Shown: positions 49,301-59,399 of the stretch, in pieces
Numbering within the stretch: position 1 is the first letter of the stretch
Layout of the letters: each line of letters opens with the position of its first letter
Source: Gerris lacustris
Lineage: Eukaryota > Arthropoda > Insecta > Hemiptera > Gerridae
Length of the DNA: 64,000 nucleotides
Direction: 5' to 3'
Assembly: GCA_951217055.1 (NCBI GenBank)
Contig: OX578278.1
Coordinates: 39,901,115 to 39,965,114, forward strand
Position numbers and translations under genes: made by a program
The notes under the pieces: generated by a model
The model's database searches: none
Told to the model about the DNA's origin: nothing
The model's input: the letters and a program-made list of their open reading frames with translations, nothing else

Positions 49301-50295
49301 GCAGCGCAGGCAATATAGAATTTTTTATTCTATTTCTCAGGGGGAAATCAACCTTTATAGGTATGCGTCACGTCGAGGCAAAACCTCTACCCTCCCTACT
49401 TCCGTACTTCCCCGTGTGGGGCATTTACCTTACTGCCCCACCACTCAAGCCACACTGTCACGTGTCCTAAGTAGACTCGGGAGCCCCCTCCCACACGTGC
49501 TTAGGTACTGCTGGAGTGAGGTCTTTGTTTTGAAGCATTAGACAGAGAGCACTGTGTTGGAATTAACTAGTGGCTTGAATAAATATTGATCTTCCAAAGC
49601 TAAGTAAAAGCCTTTATAATCTTCATTACGCAACCGTTCATTATTAAACTACCTTTTGTGAGTCTTTAAAATCTAACGTCATTTGCAACTATTTCTTTTC
49701 ATCTACTAACTGCATTTTTCTCACTTTTTACATTTTCATGTATCAAGTACATAATTATGAAAAAAATAAAATTGTGCTGGCGTGACGATTTGTGGATTCT
49801 TTAGCTTCAGGGTACTCATTTACTTGGTTACCCACCACCAAATTACTCTAATGTGTAAATATTTCCTTTTCTTAATATAGTTAATTAGAGTTAAATTTCC
49901 AATTTACTCTTATCAATAGTGGTTTATAGTATTATCTGTTGAGTTCAAACCCTTGCTTTTTTAAACAAAATAGACTTATTTGAGGAGTAACACTTCTGGA
50001 ACAAGAATTGGACAAAATCATGTTACTTATTTCTTTGTTACTTTATAGTTGGTTATTTTGTTTAACTATTTCAATACATATTACCTTTAATACAATTAAC
50101 TGCTAAATTTTACCCTTTGTACAGGTATAATTGTTTGTTTTGTTATGAGAATATGGAAATAACAACAATAGCAACAAAATACCTATTCATTATTTTTAAT
50201 TATTGTTATTTTTCTTTTGTTACAGGTAAGCGATGATTTGTGAGACAACTATTTAAATTGGTTCTACTATTTGGTAATAAAGAATAGTTATTACA
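46325..50295. other. Longest stretch without a recognised element
   Basis: No transposon, RNA or domain-bearing frame is recognised over almost 4 kb. 46960-47300 and 48000-48320 are GC-richer than average. 48736-48780 has a short AAAAGCGTTAC repetition. If the window holds any single-copy host sequence, this is a plausible place, but I cannot identify exons. Confidence 0.45.
48568..48693 (+). CDS. Short unrecognised frame, 41 codons (doubtful)
   Basis: ATG at 48568 opens a frame to TAA at 48691. The product starts MGEEAKILLLNKLEKKK and is highly charged, with a helix-like Leu/Lys pattern. I do not recognise it. It has no clear splice or promoter signals and could be a chance frame, a fragment of a retroelement gag, or an exon. 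Confidence 0.12.
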   Translation: MGEEAKILLLNKLEKKKSAFFLRAQHMFDLIPNIQTRKLNA

Positions 50296-50299
50296 TTTA

Positions 50300-50333
<34 letters not shown>

Positions 50334-50338
50334 TATAT

Positions 50339-50372
<34 letters not shown>
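50300..50372. repeat. Poly(A)(TA)n(TG)n microsatellite
   Basis: A-run of about 18, then TA, then TG to 50372. Confidence 0.95.
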
Positions 50373-50373
50373 A

Positions 50374-51412
50374 TCTCCAGTGCAATGAAGTGATAATACT
50401 CTGAGTCAAATTAACAGTTAATACAAAGGGATATTGCTACTTCTATATTCGAGGGCCGTTCGGAAAGTAACCTTCGATTGGCCACTGTGCGCGAAGTAGT
50501 GGGAATAGCGGCGCCATTGTTGCACTGACGTACGCAGCAGGACAGTCTACATCAAGCCGTGGTCGAGTGAATGTCGTATAAGCGTTAGTTTAGTTTTCAT
50601 AGCATCTTGAAACGTGCGCTCAAAAAAAAAAACTCCCCGCCAAATGCAAAGTGCGAGCTGTTATAAGGTTTTCTACGGCAAAACAATATTCGGCAGTAGC
50701 TATTCATCGAGAACTTTGTGCCGTGTATGGACCAAGTGTTATGGGTGAAGGAGATGTTCGTGAATGGGTTCGTTTATTTAAAAGTGGACAAGAAAACATT
50801 CATGATGAAGAGAGAAGTGGTAGGCCATCATTAGTCACGCAGATAAACTTGTTCAGAAAATTGATGGAAAAGTTCGTGAAAATTGACGTTTCACAATTTT
50901 GGAGCTGTCTAATGTTTTTGGAGCGCTCATTTCAAGATGCTTTAAAAACCAAACTAGCGCTCGTGCGACCTTCACTCGACCACGGCTTAATGCAGAATAT
51001 CCTGCGTCCTGCTGCCGGAGGTTACTTTCCGAACGGCCCTCGTACGACATAAGAGTGATGCTCCTTTGTCCAAAGGTTTTTTATCTCTCCAGTGTAAAAT
51101 AAGTTGGTTATCAAGAGCAATGCTTAAATGTTCGATTATAGTAAAGAGAGTTAATTACTTCTCTCTTCTAAGGATAATTCGATTCTATAATAGCTCATTA
51201 TTACTGTAGTTATGTCTTCTTTCCTTTATCTTTTAAAATTCTAGATTCTTTCTTTAACGCTCTCCTACCATTTAACTAAAAGTATAAATCATCTCTCCAA
51301 TGTAATGAAGAGATTATATTCGTTAGTAAAATTAACGTTTAAGACAAAGGGATATTGCCACTTTTCCATAAATAAGAGTAAGAGTAGTGTTCCTTTGTCC
51401 AAAAGTTATTTA
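50374..51412 (+). repeat. Duplicated 120-bp segment, one copy split by a mariner derivative
   Basis: 50374-50449 plus 51044-51090 matches 51291-51412 continuously: CTCCA(G/A)TG(C/T)AATGAAG, ACAAAGGGATATTGC(T/C)ACTT, then after the insertion AAGAGT...TCCTTTGTCCAAA. The second copy shows the site without the mariner (near 51370). Confidence 0.82.
50450..51042 (+). mobile_element. Fold-back mariner derivative with N-terminal transposase remnant
   Basis: Left end CGAGGGCCGTTCGGAAAGTA is exactly inverted at 51023-51042. The inversion continues inwards: about 125 bp of the right side (50920-51042) is an inverted copy of 50450-50620, lacking about 60 bp. Between them 50651-50915 encodes MRAVIRF, AIHRELCAVYGPSVM and HDEERSGRPSLVT, the mariner DNA-binding region, breaking off after ELSNVF (50915). 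The catalytic D,D34D domain is absent. TA follows the right end. It cannot transpose on its own but has long ends a transposase could bind. Confidence 0.85.
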
Positions 51413-51487
51413 TAAAAGCTAGAATGAAACTATTAAAAAAAAAGAATCGAAATAGAACAAAAAATTGGTCCTAGACAACTCAGACAA

Positions 51488-51834
51488 ACTTTCTCATATA
51501 CGAGATCATAATTATTTGCCCCAGTGTTTTCCATTCCAGTGTTTTTTTTAACGTTTTTTCAAAGTTTTTGGGGGGTAGCGCCCCTCAAATTTAGAGCTAA
51601 AATTCATTTCTCGATTTTGCCTCGGGGTATGATTTTTCTGAACATGTATGCCAAATTTCGACAAAATCGCTCCAGTAGTTTAGGCTCCAGGCGTCTGCAC
51701 AGACAGACGACAGACGACGGACAGACATTTTTTAAAAACCACTTTTGTGGACTCAGGGGACCTCAAAACGTGTAAATCCATCAAAATTGAATTTTCGCGC
51801 CATCACAATACTTTCTCTTTGTATGAGAAAGTAA
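51488..51834 (+). mobile_element. Family B element, copy 2 (most complete)
   Basis: ACTTTCTCATATACGAG (51489) is inverted as TTTGTATGAGAAAGT at 51817-51831. Inside are ATGCCAAATTTCGACAAAAT (51649-51668), CCAGTAGTTTAGGCTCCAG, and a GTCTGC/GACAGACGA tract (51693-51727). 347 bp long and non-coding; matches 18641-19131 and 25455-25600. Confidence 0.8.
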
Positions 51835-51839
51835 AAAAG

Positions 51840-52920
51840 GTAGATCGTATTTACCATTAATGTTAATAGTAAATCATTTTCTGAAAAAAAAGCTTGGATA
51901 CAATTAATTTTCATCCCTAAAACTGAGGAAGATAACGTTTTCAAAGTCGTTAATAAACTCTATAAATGTATTGTGCTTTATAATTCAATTGTTTGTTTTT
52001 TAATTTTAATTTTTTTTCTTTTAAGAAGTACTTCGTGAATGTGGGTCATTTTCTAAATCGTTCTTTTTACACTATTTTATTTAACTTCACTTTTTTTTGT
52101 TTGTTTGTCTTCATATCATGTAGCCTAAATTTGACCCACTTTCCGACTACTTAGAAAGCTGAAACTTGCCTTCGCGCGAATTTATTTAATTTATATGTAT
52201 TTCGGGGGGAAAAAGGACCGTGTATTTATTAAATTTAAATTATATTGTTATTGTATGATTGTTTGGTTGAGAGGAAGGGGAGGGGGGGGGGGGGGGGGGG
52301 GTTAGAAACCCTAGGGTCCTTCCTGATATTTGGTTTAATATAGAGGGTGCCCTTCAGTGTGTGTGTGTGGGATCGAGGGCGTCACATCTGGCGCCCTCTT
52401 CACCGCAGCGGAGGTTTAGAAGGACGGATTTGAATTTCAGATTATCTCTCTCTGTACCCCTCCCCACCTCCACACCGTCCTAAAGGTCTTACTCTCTAAG
52501 TCCCCTGTTGGCGCAAGATATTAATTCGAGTAGCAGAACAAAGCGATTTGTAAGATCCCCCCGGGTTTCGCTGCTGATATTCAAACCGTTGTCCAGAATG
52601 TTATATCCCTCTGGCTAAACTCACGTCAGATCGTGATCCTCAATTCTCAGTCTGTGAGACAAAGTCGACTTCTCTAAGGTTTGACATTCCCTTATTCCCT
52701 TTCTACTGCCTCTTTATTATTCCAATTGCGTATACAATCAGAGAAAACCCCTGTCATCTGTCATCCCACGACAACTTAAGAATCTTGCCAATTTTGATTT
52801 TGTATATACATAGCTAATTAATATATACCCAAACATCATTTGTTATCTTCCCTAAAACTCCATTTAATTTATTTCAAAATGACGTCAAATTAGGGTTTTA
52901 GTTCTACATTGACTAAGTTT
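51840..52920. other. Non-coding stretch with a G20 run
   Basis: A G homopolymer spans 52282-52301. 52330-52700 is GC-richer. No gene or repeat recognised. Confidence 0.5.
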
Positions 52921-52921
52921 T

Positions 52922-53484
52922 TATTGAGCTGAGCGAAGCGAAGCTCTTATACTTCTCTTTGCATTTGTTTGGACGCATACTCCTCCTGAACGGCTGAACC
53001 GATCCGCACAAAATTCGGAACGGTCAATGTGACCAACCACAGGAAAGTATAAATATAAAATTTTCCAAATTGATACACAGGGGTACGGGGTGCAACATTT
53101 TTCTCCTGAACGGCTGAACCGATCCTCACAAAATTCGGCACGGTCAATGTGACCAACCACAGGATGGTATAAATCTGATGGTTCAAATTGGTACACAGGG
53201 GTACGGGGTACATAAGTTAAAATAGTATATGTCCTTCATGATGTATGTTGTTAAAAAGCTCTTTAAGAGTGCAGTTATTGTTGTAATGTCACTTTTGTCA
53301 TCTTTTCAATTAAGAGCGGGGTAAGATAGATAAACAGAAGAAAATGCTGTTATTAATTAAAGATTAGAAATATTACTATTTTTGATTCGATTTTAGGTAT
53401 TTATAAATAAAAATGTTTGTTATTTAATATTAAAATGCACGCTCAGCTCAATATTGCAAGCAGACAACTGCATTGCACATCTAG
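52922..53484 (+). mobile_element. Family C element, copy 2, with internal duplication
   Basis: It begins TATTGAGCTGAGCGAAGCG and carries the inverted repeat GCTCAGCTCAATA at 53441-53453. Beyond that is a hairpin at 53455-53477 (TGCAAGCAG/CTGC-A-TTGCA), then CTAG (53481-53484) and T. The segment starting CTCCTGAACGGCTGAACC occurs at 52983 and 53103, a 120-bp tandem duplication absent from copy 1. Minus-strand frames of 91 and 88 codons are products of this duplication. Confidence 0.78.
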
Positions 53485-53489
53485 TAATA

Positions 53490-54170
53490 CATTTACATCA
53501 TTACGTTAACTTACATAAAATATACTTACTTATTGAACTGAAAGTAAAATATTACGATGTTAAAAGCAACAACTAATTCAACTCTTTCTGAAAAATATAA
53601 ACTTCTATATGTATAACCCAAAGAACACAATCTTCCTAACATATAAATGCCTTTTAAATAGGTACATATGTGCACCAAGGATGTTATATAAAGGGGATGG
53701 ATTGTTAAGAAGGGGTTTAAGGCAAAAAAGTGACCCCATGGAAGTAAGAGAAATTGGATAGAAAAAGCATACTGCGCATGCTCCACAACCTTTTACTGGG
53801 ACACATTACCTTCTTTATGAGGTTATAACCTGAAACTATAAACAAATTTTTGGTAACCTATAACCAAGAGGAAGGTAATTTGTCCCTTTGGAGCTTCTAT
53901 TTTACATATCTCCATGGTGTCACTTTTTCTCCACAACCCTCCATCCCCTTTATTTAACATCCTTGATGTGCACACGCATTCTTAGTCTGCAATGTTTAGC
54001 GCTATGAAAAGCGCTTATGAATGATAAAATAAATATGCCATAGGATGCTCTTTTAGCACACTCAAATGTCCGTTGGCAATTTTATATATATTGTCTGTTT
54101 CTATGAAATTTGGGGTGTAGAACATAAATGGTGGCTAACCCTCGCTATGATCACACTTGTTCTCACATTA
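53490..54170. other. Non-coding stretch
   Basis: 53780-53900 has a rough inverted relation (GGTAACCTATAACC against GGTTATAACC). No gene supported. Confidence 0.45.
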
Positions 54171-54830
54171 TTCTTTTGAACGGTTACGTTCTTTAAGAAG
54201 CTTATTATATTTATGAAGGTTATTTGATTTAAGAATGTTGCGTTTTTTAGGCAGGTTATTCGTGGTAAGAAGGTTGTTTTTAAAGAAATAAGTGTTGCTT
54301 AGGAAGGTTATTTGATTTAAGAATGTTGCATTCTTTAGGAATATTACGCTCCCTAGGAAGATTATGTTTATTAGTAAGGTTATTTGATTTAAGAATTTTG
54401 CATTCTTTAGGAATATTACGCTCCCTAGGAAGATTATGTTTATTAATAAGGTTATTTGATTTAAGAATGTTGCATTCTTTAGGAATATTACGCTCCCTAG
54501 GAAGATTTATTTATTTAATTTATTTAAAACATTTACAAATTCACATAAAATAATTATAAATTACAATTGCTTACATAAATAATACGAATTTAACAAATTA
54601 ATATAAAGATCCAAAAAGCCTCCAAGAAGGAAAACCTTGAAACAGGAGGCCCGAATGTGTGTGGCCCGATTATGTTTATTAATAAGGTTGTTCTCTTGAG
54701 CAAGGTTGTGTTCTTTAAGGTTTTAGAAGTTTATGTTGTTTAGGAAGTTGGTGTTATATAGGAAGGTTTTAGGAAGGTTATGTTCTTTAAGAAAGTGGTT
54801 TGTTGTGTTTATTAGGAAGATTATATTTAT
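54170..54830 (+). repeat. Minisatellite, 72-bp unit, decayed at both sides
   Basis: GGTTATTTGATTTAAGAATG-type blocks start at 54306, 54378 and 54450, exactly 72 bp apart, with GGAATATTACGCTCCCTAGG in each. Outside this core the words TTAGGAAGGTTATG and TTCTTTAAGAA recur irregularly. Because 72 is divisible by three it gives an open frame of 24-residue repeats (54323-54553), which is not evidence for a gene. Confidence 0.9.
54510..54668 (-). mobile_element. Insertion inside the minisatellite
   Basis: The array breaks after GGAAGATT (54508) and resumes with GATTATGTTTATTAATAAGG at 54668. The roughly 155 bp between are unlike the unit, AT-rich at the left (TTATTTATTTAATTTATTT) and with GGAGGCCCGAATGTG at the right. 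GATT at both edges may be a target duplication, and the left side could be a retroposon tail on the minus strand. Class unknown. Confidence 0.6.
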
Positions 54831-54834
54831 TTAA

Positions 54835-56090
54835 GAGGATAATGCCCTACTTGTCTCTGGTTTAGTTCTTTCTCTTCTTCCTTGTAACCAATGATTTGAA
54901 ACATATGATTTGTTAATTATTTGTTAATTATCGATTTTGTCTTTTCTTTTTTGAGAGCTTATTTAGTGGGGCCATATGCTTAATAGGATTACTAAAAAAT
55001 GAAATAGTAAAAAGTTGATTTTCACTACAGACAATTTGATAATAAGTCGCTATTTAGTAGATAGAGGTGGTTCAACTTATAAAAGTTGGCTTCGCTTTCC
55101 TAATTTTCAGCGAAACATTTTAACGTATAAGTGAAAGATGAGGATGATTTGTATAAGGTTTGAACTCTGTTGAAATGTTGTTTGACATTTGGCCAAAAAG
55201 TTGTTTCTGGGTCGGTGTTTTGACCTTAGTACTGGAGGCATTTCCATGACCTTTTCCCTCGGTCCCTTGGTGGAGTAATAGAGAGGCTAGCACGGCAGTA
55301 TCAAGTCCCTGGTTATATAGGGCTCGTGGGGCTTAGTAAAGCCTCTATACAAGGACTTAGCTTCCCTCTCCTACTCGAGTTTAATGCTTAAGGACCCCCA
55401 GTACACTACTATATATTATATTACATTGTAGTGTATCGGTCCCTTGGGGCAGGCCCTACAGATCCCCGTGCTTTTGGGGCCTCATTTACAACTATCTGCC
55501 TTGCTCCCGACCTCTAGTAAGAAAAGGGGATCTCCATTACCAACATAGATTCGGAACAAAGAAAAGAAAGAAATTTAATAGTTTGACCTTTTATAAATAA
55601 AAGCAGGGCTTTTAACCTTATTATTATCACTCTAGTGGTTCTAAATCAGACACTTGTTTCTCTCAAGAAAATACTTAGTAACTTTTGTTAATTAAATTGC
55701 TTAAAAAGAAAATGAAAAGATGTGACAATGAGGTGTAGCGCACATTTGAAGAAATTACAAAGAATTTAAAAATTTATAAAACATTAGGAGATAGAGAATT
55801 GAAATAAAATATAAATGATGTGTAATTCAAGGATTTAAGAAAAGCTTTTCCCAAGGAGGGGTTGAAATATCGCAACTAATTAAAAGTATGAAAAATTAAA
55901 AGTTTTTAATTTTTATTTATACTACCCATTAGTGAAGGATTTTTTAGTGAAGGACCCACTGTGAAGGATTTTTCGTTTTGAAACTTTAATATATTTTGTT
56001 TTATATATAATTTATATTTTAACTGCCTTTAGACAATTCATTTAAATACTTATTACTGTTTTCTTCGATTATTACTTTTATTATTCTGTT
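54835..56090. other. Non-coding stretch
   Basis: No gene or repeat recognised; 55190-55560 is GC-richer than average. Confidence 0.5.
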
Positions 56091-56094
56091 TTAT

Positions 56095-56260
56095 TCGATC
56101 AAAACAGGACGGTGATAGAACAACATTAGGTTATTACAGGTCGGGACATCAATTATGTCTCACCTAGCTGGGAGTCGAACCAGATATGTCGGTGTTTGGA
56201 CTTTTTTCTGGCGAGTTGCTAGTACATTAAACACTCAGCTATTCCAAACCTATAAATCTT
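56095..56260 (-). mobile_element. tRNA-derived SINE (family G)
   Basis: On the minus strand an A-box-like TAGCTGAGTG lies near 56243 and a B box GGTTCGACTCC at 56172-56182. They are followed by CAGCTAGGTGAGAC and CTGTAATAACCTAATG (56126-56141), the body shared with 25190-25215. AAACACCGACATAT just before the B box matches 25355-25370 reversed. Confidence 0.68.
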
Positions 56261-56549
56261 AAACCATTCTCAATAATGCTGAACAACATATTGGTAATAA
56301 CAACTAGTTAACCTGGACATTACTAATTGTTAGACCCTAAAAATTTGATATTAAATACTACGTACTTCTTTATGTGTCTTAATTATAATTTTGTGGGCAT
56401 CTCTTTTGTCTTAGCCAATCTAGGCTAAGTATTTTTTAATGGTATGAATCTATTGAAAATTCAACATAATATTCGATTAGCATCTCTTTTGAAACTTGTT
56501 AACCGTGTATACGTTGACAGTTAGGATGGATTTGGCTCCCATGACTTCT

Positions 56550-57108
56550 TAGTCCAGGAGATAGCGTGCAAAAAAGTGTCTGACTAACATCTAGCTAGAA
56601 TTTTGTGTATAAGTAAATCTTTTTGGTGCCTTTTAATAATATATGGTCGGCTCAGTATGTCTGCGGGACATAGCTTCGCAATATTGGCATTTAAAAAAAA
56701 CAAACCGGTGGAGAGTGGCGATGTCTCGCCCTTTTTGGTGGGCAATGTGATTTTCATGATCCTGAGTACGAAATTAGTTAGTAGACCAAAAATCAAGTTG
56801 ATTGTAGTTTGTCACTTAATAGGTGACCTCTTTGATTTGGACTTATATTTGACTAACTAACCTATTAAGTGACAAACTACCATCAACTTAATTATTGGTC
56901 TACTAACTAATTTTGTACGTTGGATCAAGAAGGGCGGGACATGGCCGGTTTCCAACGGTTTGTATTTCAAATGCTAAATGCAAAGCTATGTTCCGCAGAC
57001 GAACTTAGCCGACCACATATTTTTTAAAGGCGCCAAAAGATTTATTTATGCACAAAATTCTTGCTTGATGTTAGTCAGACACTATTTTGCACGCTATCTC
57101 CTGGACTA
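56550..57108. mobile_element. TA-flanked fold-back element, 250-bp terminal inverted repeats
   Basis: GTCCAGGAGATAGCGTGCAA at 56552 is inverted at the right end (57087-57106), with TA at 56550-56551 and 57107-57108. The two arms (about 56552-56825 and 56860-57106) remain alignable throughout, with a spacer of about 35 bp. No transposase remnant. TA duplication suggests Tc1/mariner-type mobilisation; the terminal sequence does not match the other mariners here. Confidence 0.82.
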
Positions 57109-57330
57109 TCTCTTTCATTTCAGTAAATCTTGTGCAGGAATGTTTGAACCGTGTGATTCTCGTGCTCCGATTCTTGCTTACTATTTTGATAATGTAACTG
57201 TGTGGATATGAAGTGCAAATTAAAAAGTATTAGAGGATTCAAACCGTCGTTTCGGAAAATAATGTTTTCTTTTCATGGTTTAAAGCAAAATGTAAATCTA
57301 ACTTTATTGACTCCGTCAGTAAAACTTTTT

Positions 57331-58054
57331 TAGGGTCCGTAGGCAAAACTAAGAACCCTTATATTTTCCTGCGTGTGTCTGTTCGTCCGTCCGGTCGCCT
57401 GCTCTCACGGCTACACCTTTCGTCCGATCACTTTGAAATTGCATGTATGTGTCTTGTTCGTACACACATATTTTAAAAATATAGCGACTTAAAAAAAATA
57501 TTAAAAAAAAAAAAAATAGGGTAAAAAAACTTAAGGGTTATTATTTTTTTTTTTTTCGACACCGTGAGGGGTATCATATGAAAGGGTACGTCGAGCTGAT
57601 TACAAAAGTATATAATTCTTTCGTTATAACATTGATAGGGCGAGCGTAGGCAAGTTTGAAGTGGGTGTGAAACGTGCCCCCCCCCCCCCTCTCTATCTCG
57701 CTTATTGAAGTGCAAAAAATCTGAAAAAATTTCTGAACATTCTTCGACCAAAAGTAAAGATACCACTTTTGGAAATTTCGAAAAAAATATTATTTTATTT
57801 TTTATTGACAAAATACGTTTTTTTTATAATTATGTTCCTTTCGATGTATTTATATGGTTGTAGTCCGGTTCAGTGGCAAAAAAATACTGAATACTAATAG
57901 TGTGTTTTGAGAATATCAGGCACTTAGGGTAGTTCAAAGTAAGCTTTTTAGCATTTTTTAAAAAAACACTGTTTTTACGCTTAGCAGTTAAACACTATAC
58001 AGTGTGGCCTATGGGCCCTCGCTGTGTGCTGACTAGCACATACTTGACCTGTTT
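57331..58054 (+). mobile_element. Family E element, copy 2 (Helentron-like)
   Basis: Begins TTTAGGGTCCGTAGGC, carries GGGCCCT (decayed inverse) at 58013-58019, then the hairpin TGTGTGCT/AGCACATA (58023-58042) and CTTGACCTGTTTA. The order of internal blocks, including GTCTGTTCGTCCGTCC (57378-57393) and the C13 run (57677-57689), mirrors 32630-33337. The 112-codon minus-strand frame is not conserved in copy 1. Confidence 0.78.
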
Positions 58055-58059
58055 ATTTA

Positions 58060-59190
58060 TTTTTATTTTTGACTGCTCCTCACTATTTTTTCAATTTATT
58101 TATTGAGAATACCAGAATGAAGAAATAGATAAATTCGTTTTACGGTAATTACAATGAAAGTGGTACGGAGCAATAAGAATGAAAATGATAACAGTTTGTT
58201 TGGCTTCGCAAATAAAGTGATTAAGTTTTAATCAGTAAAGTGGCTTTATTTCCCGGTATCACCCGACAGTTGAACGGATACCAGGACGGGGTTAAACTGA
58301 AAAGAGCAAGGTAGTTTTCCTACCGCGGCTTTGCATAATTCAGCAGCGAAATTGTGTTGCGGTTCGCCACCAACAGAACAGAGATGCCCCCCCCCCCCCC
58401 CCAAGCCTGGTGCGGTACTGGGGACAAAACCGGGCTTTTTGCACACCGAATAATTAATACAGGCCGAGGGCCGGCTAACGACGACTAATCCTTGCCCTTA
58501 GACCCCACAAGGGTCTGAACCCCTGCTGAAACCTCTAGGAAAACCACTGATCCCCCTTTCCCCTTCTAATTTTCAGTCCTGAAAATTTACGTGGGTTCCA
58601 CAGCTCCCGAAACCGTTGTGAAGTGTCACATACATTTAATAACCGACCTAAACATAGTCTGAGTTTAGAAAATCTCATTATTACGACTGATATTTAACGA
58701 ATATACTTCTTTCGTTGCTGTTAAAAGATATTTGAATTGTTACTTTACTACTTTCACGCTAATGAGAAGGAAGGAATTATAAAATGTATATTTATATTCT
58801 CTACTTGTTTTCTTCTAAGATTTTTAGGGTCTTTTAGACAATCGTAAGTTTTTCAAGCAAGCATTATATCAGTGTCATAAGAGTAATTCTTGCGGAAACG
58901 TGTTATTTCAATTTTAGGACTGCGCCTATTTCAAAAGCTATCTCTGAGAAATGTGTGAATGATTATAATTTAAGTATTATAATTTAAACAAAATATACAA
59001 TGAAATACCCATTATTTTGTTTGATCCACCATTATCATAAAACAAACTTATTAACAAAATTATTGACAGGCTTGTATTAGCTTAAAAATTTAATTTAATA
59101 ATAGTTTAAGGGTGTAAAAATATCCTACAACAATATCTTAATATTACGCGTTGTCGTTTGTTAGACTGGTTAAGAGTATATTGTTTGTTA
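58060..59190. other. Non-coding stretch
   Basis: A C16 run is at 58387-58402. The minus-strand frame 58246-58446 (66 codons) crosses it and has no domain. Nothing else supported. Confidence 0.45.
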
Positions 59191-59194
59191 TTTA

Positions 59195-59375
59195 GGAGAT
59201 CGGTGAAACAAAGTGGTTAACGTATTCGCAAATCGCATGTAACCACGGTCCGAAAGCCGACCACGACGTATTTCGTGACATGTTTCGCACTGATGATCAC
59301 ATAGAGTCTATGTGTAAAGTAGCTGATTCCTTTTTCCTATAGTAAGACCTGATCATTAGGAAAATAATTTCCGTA
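59195..59375 (+). mobile_element. tRNA-derived SINE (family G), decayed head
   Basis: A tRNA-like head (AAAGTGGTTAACGTATTCG, then CACGGTCCGAAAGCC in place of a B box) is followed by CGCACTGATGATCACATAG and AAAGTAGCTGATTCC, the body blocks of the copies at 25270-25300 and 32010-32030. Confidence 0.55.
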
Positions 59376-59399
59376 ATATAAATCAAATTATAATTATTA

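Noticed and set aside
54323..54553. Frame with a 24-residue Leu-rich repeat
   Set aside because: It is the translation of a 72-bp minisatellite whose outer units do not keep the frame.
58246..58446. 66-codon minus-strand frame with a Gly run
   Set aside because: The Gly run comes from a C16 homopolymer and no domain is visible.
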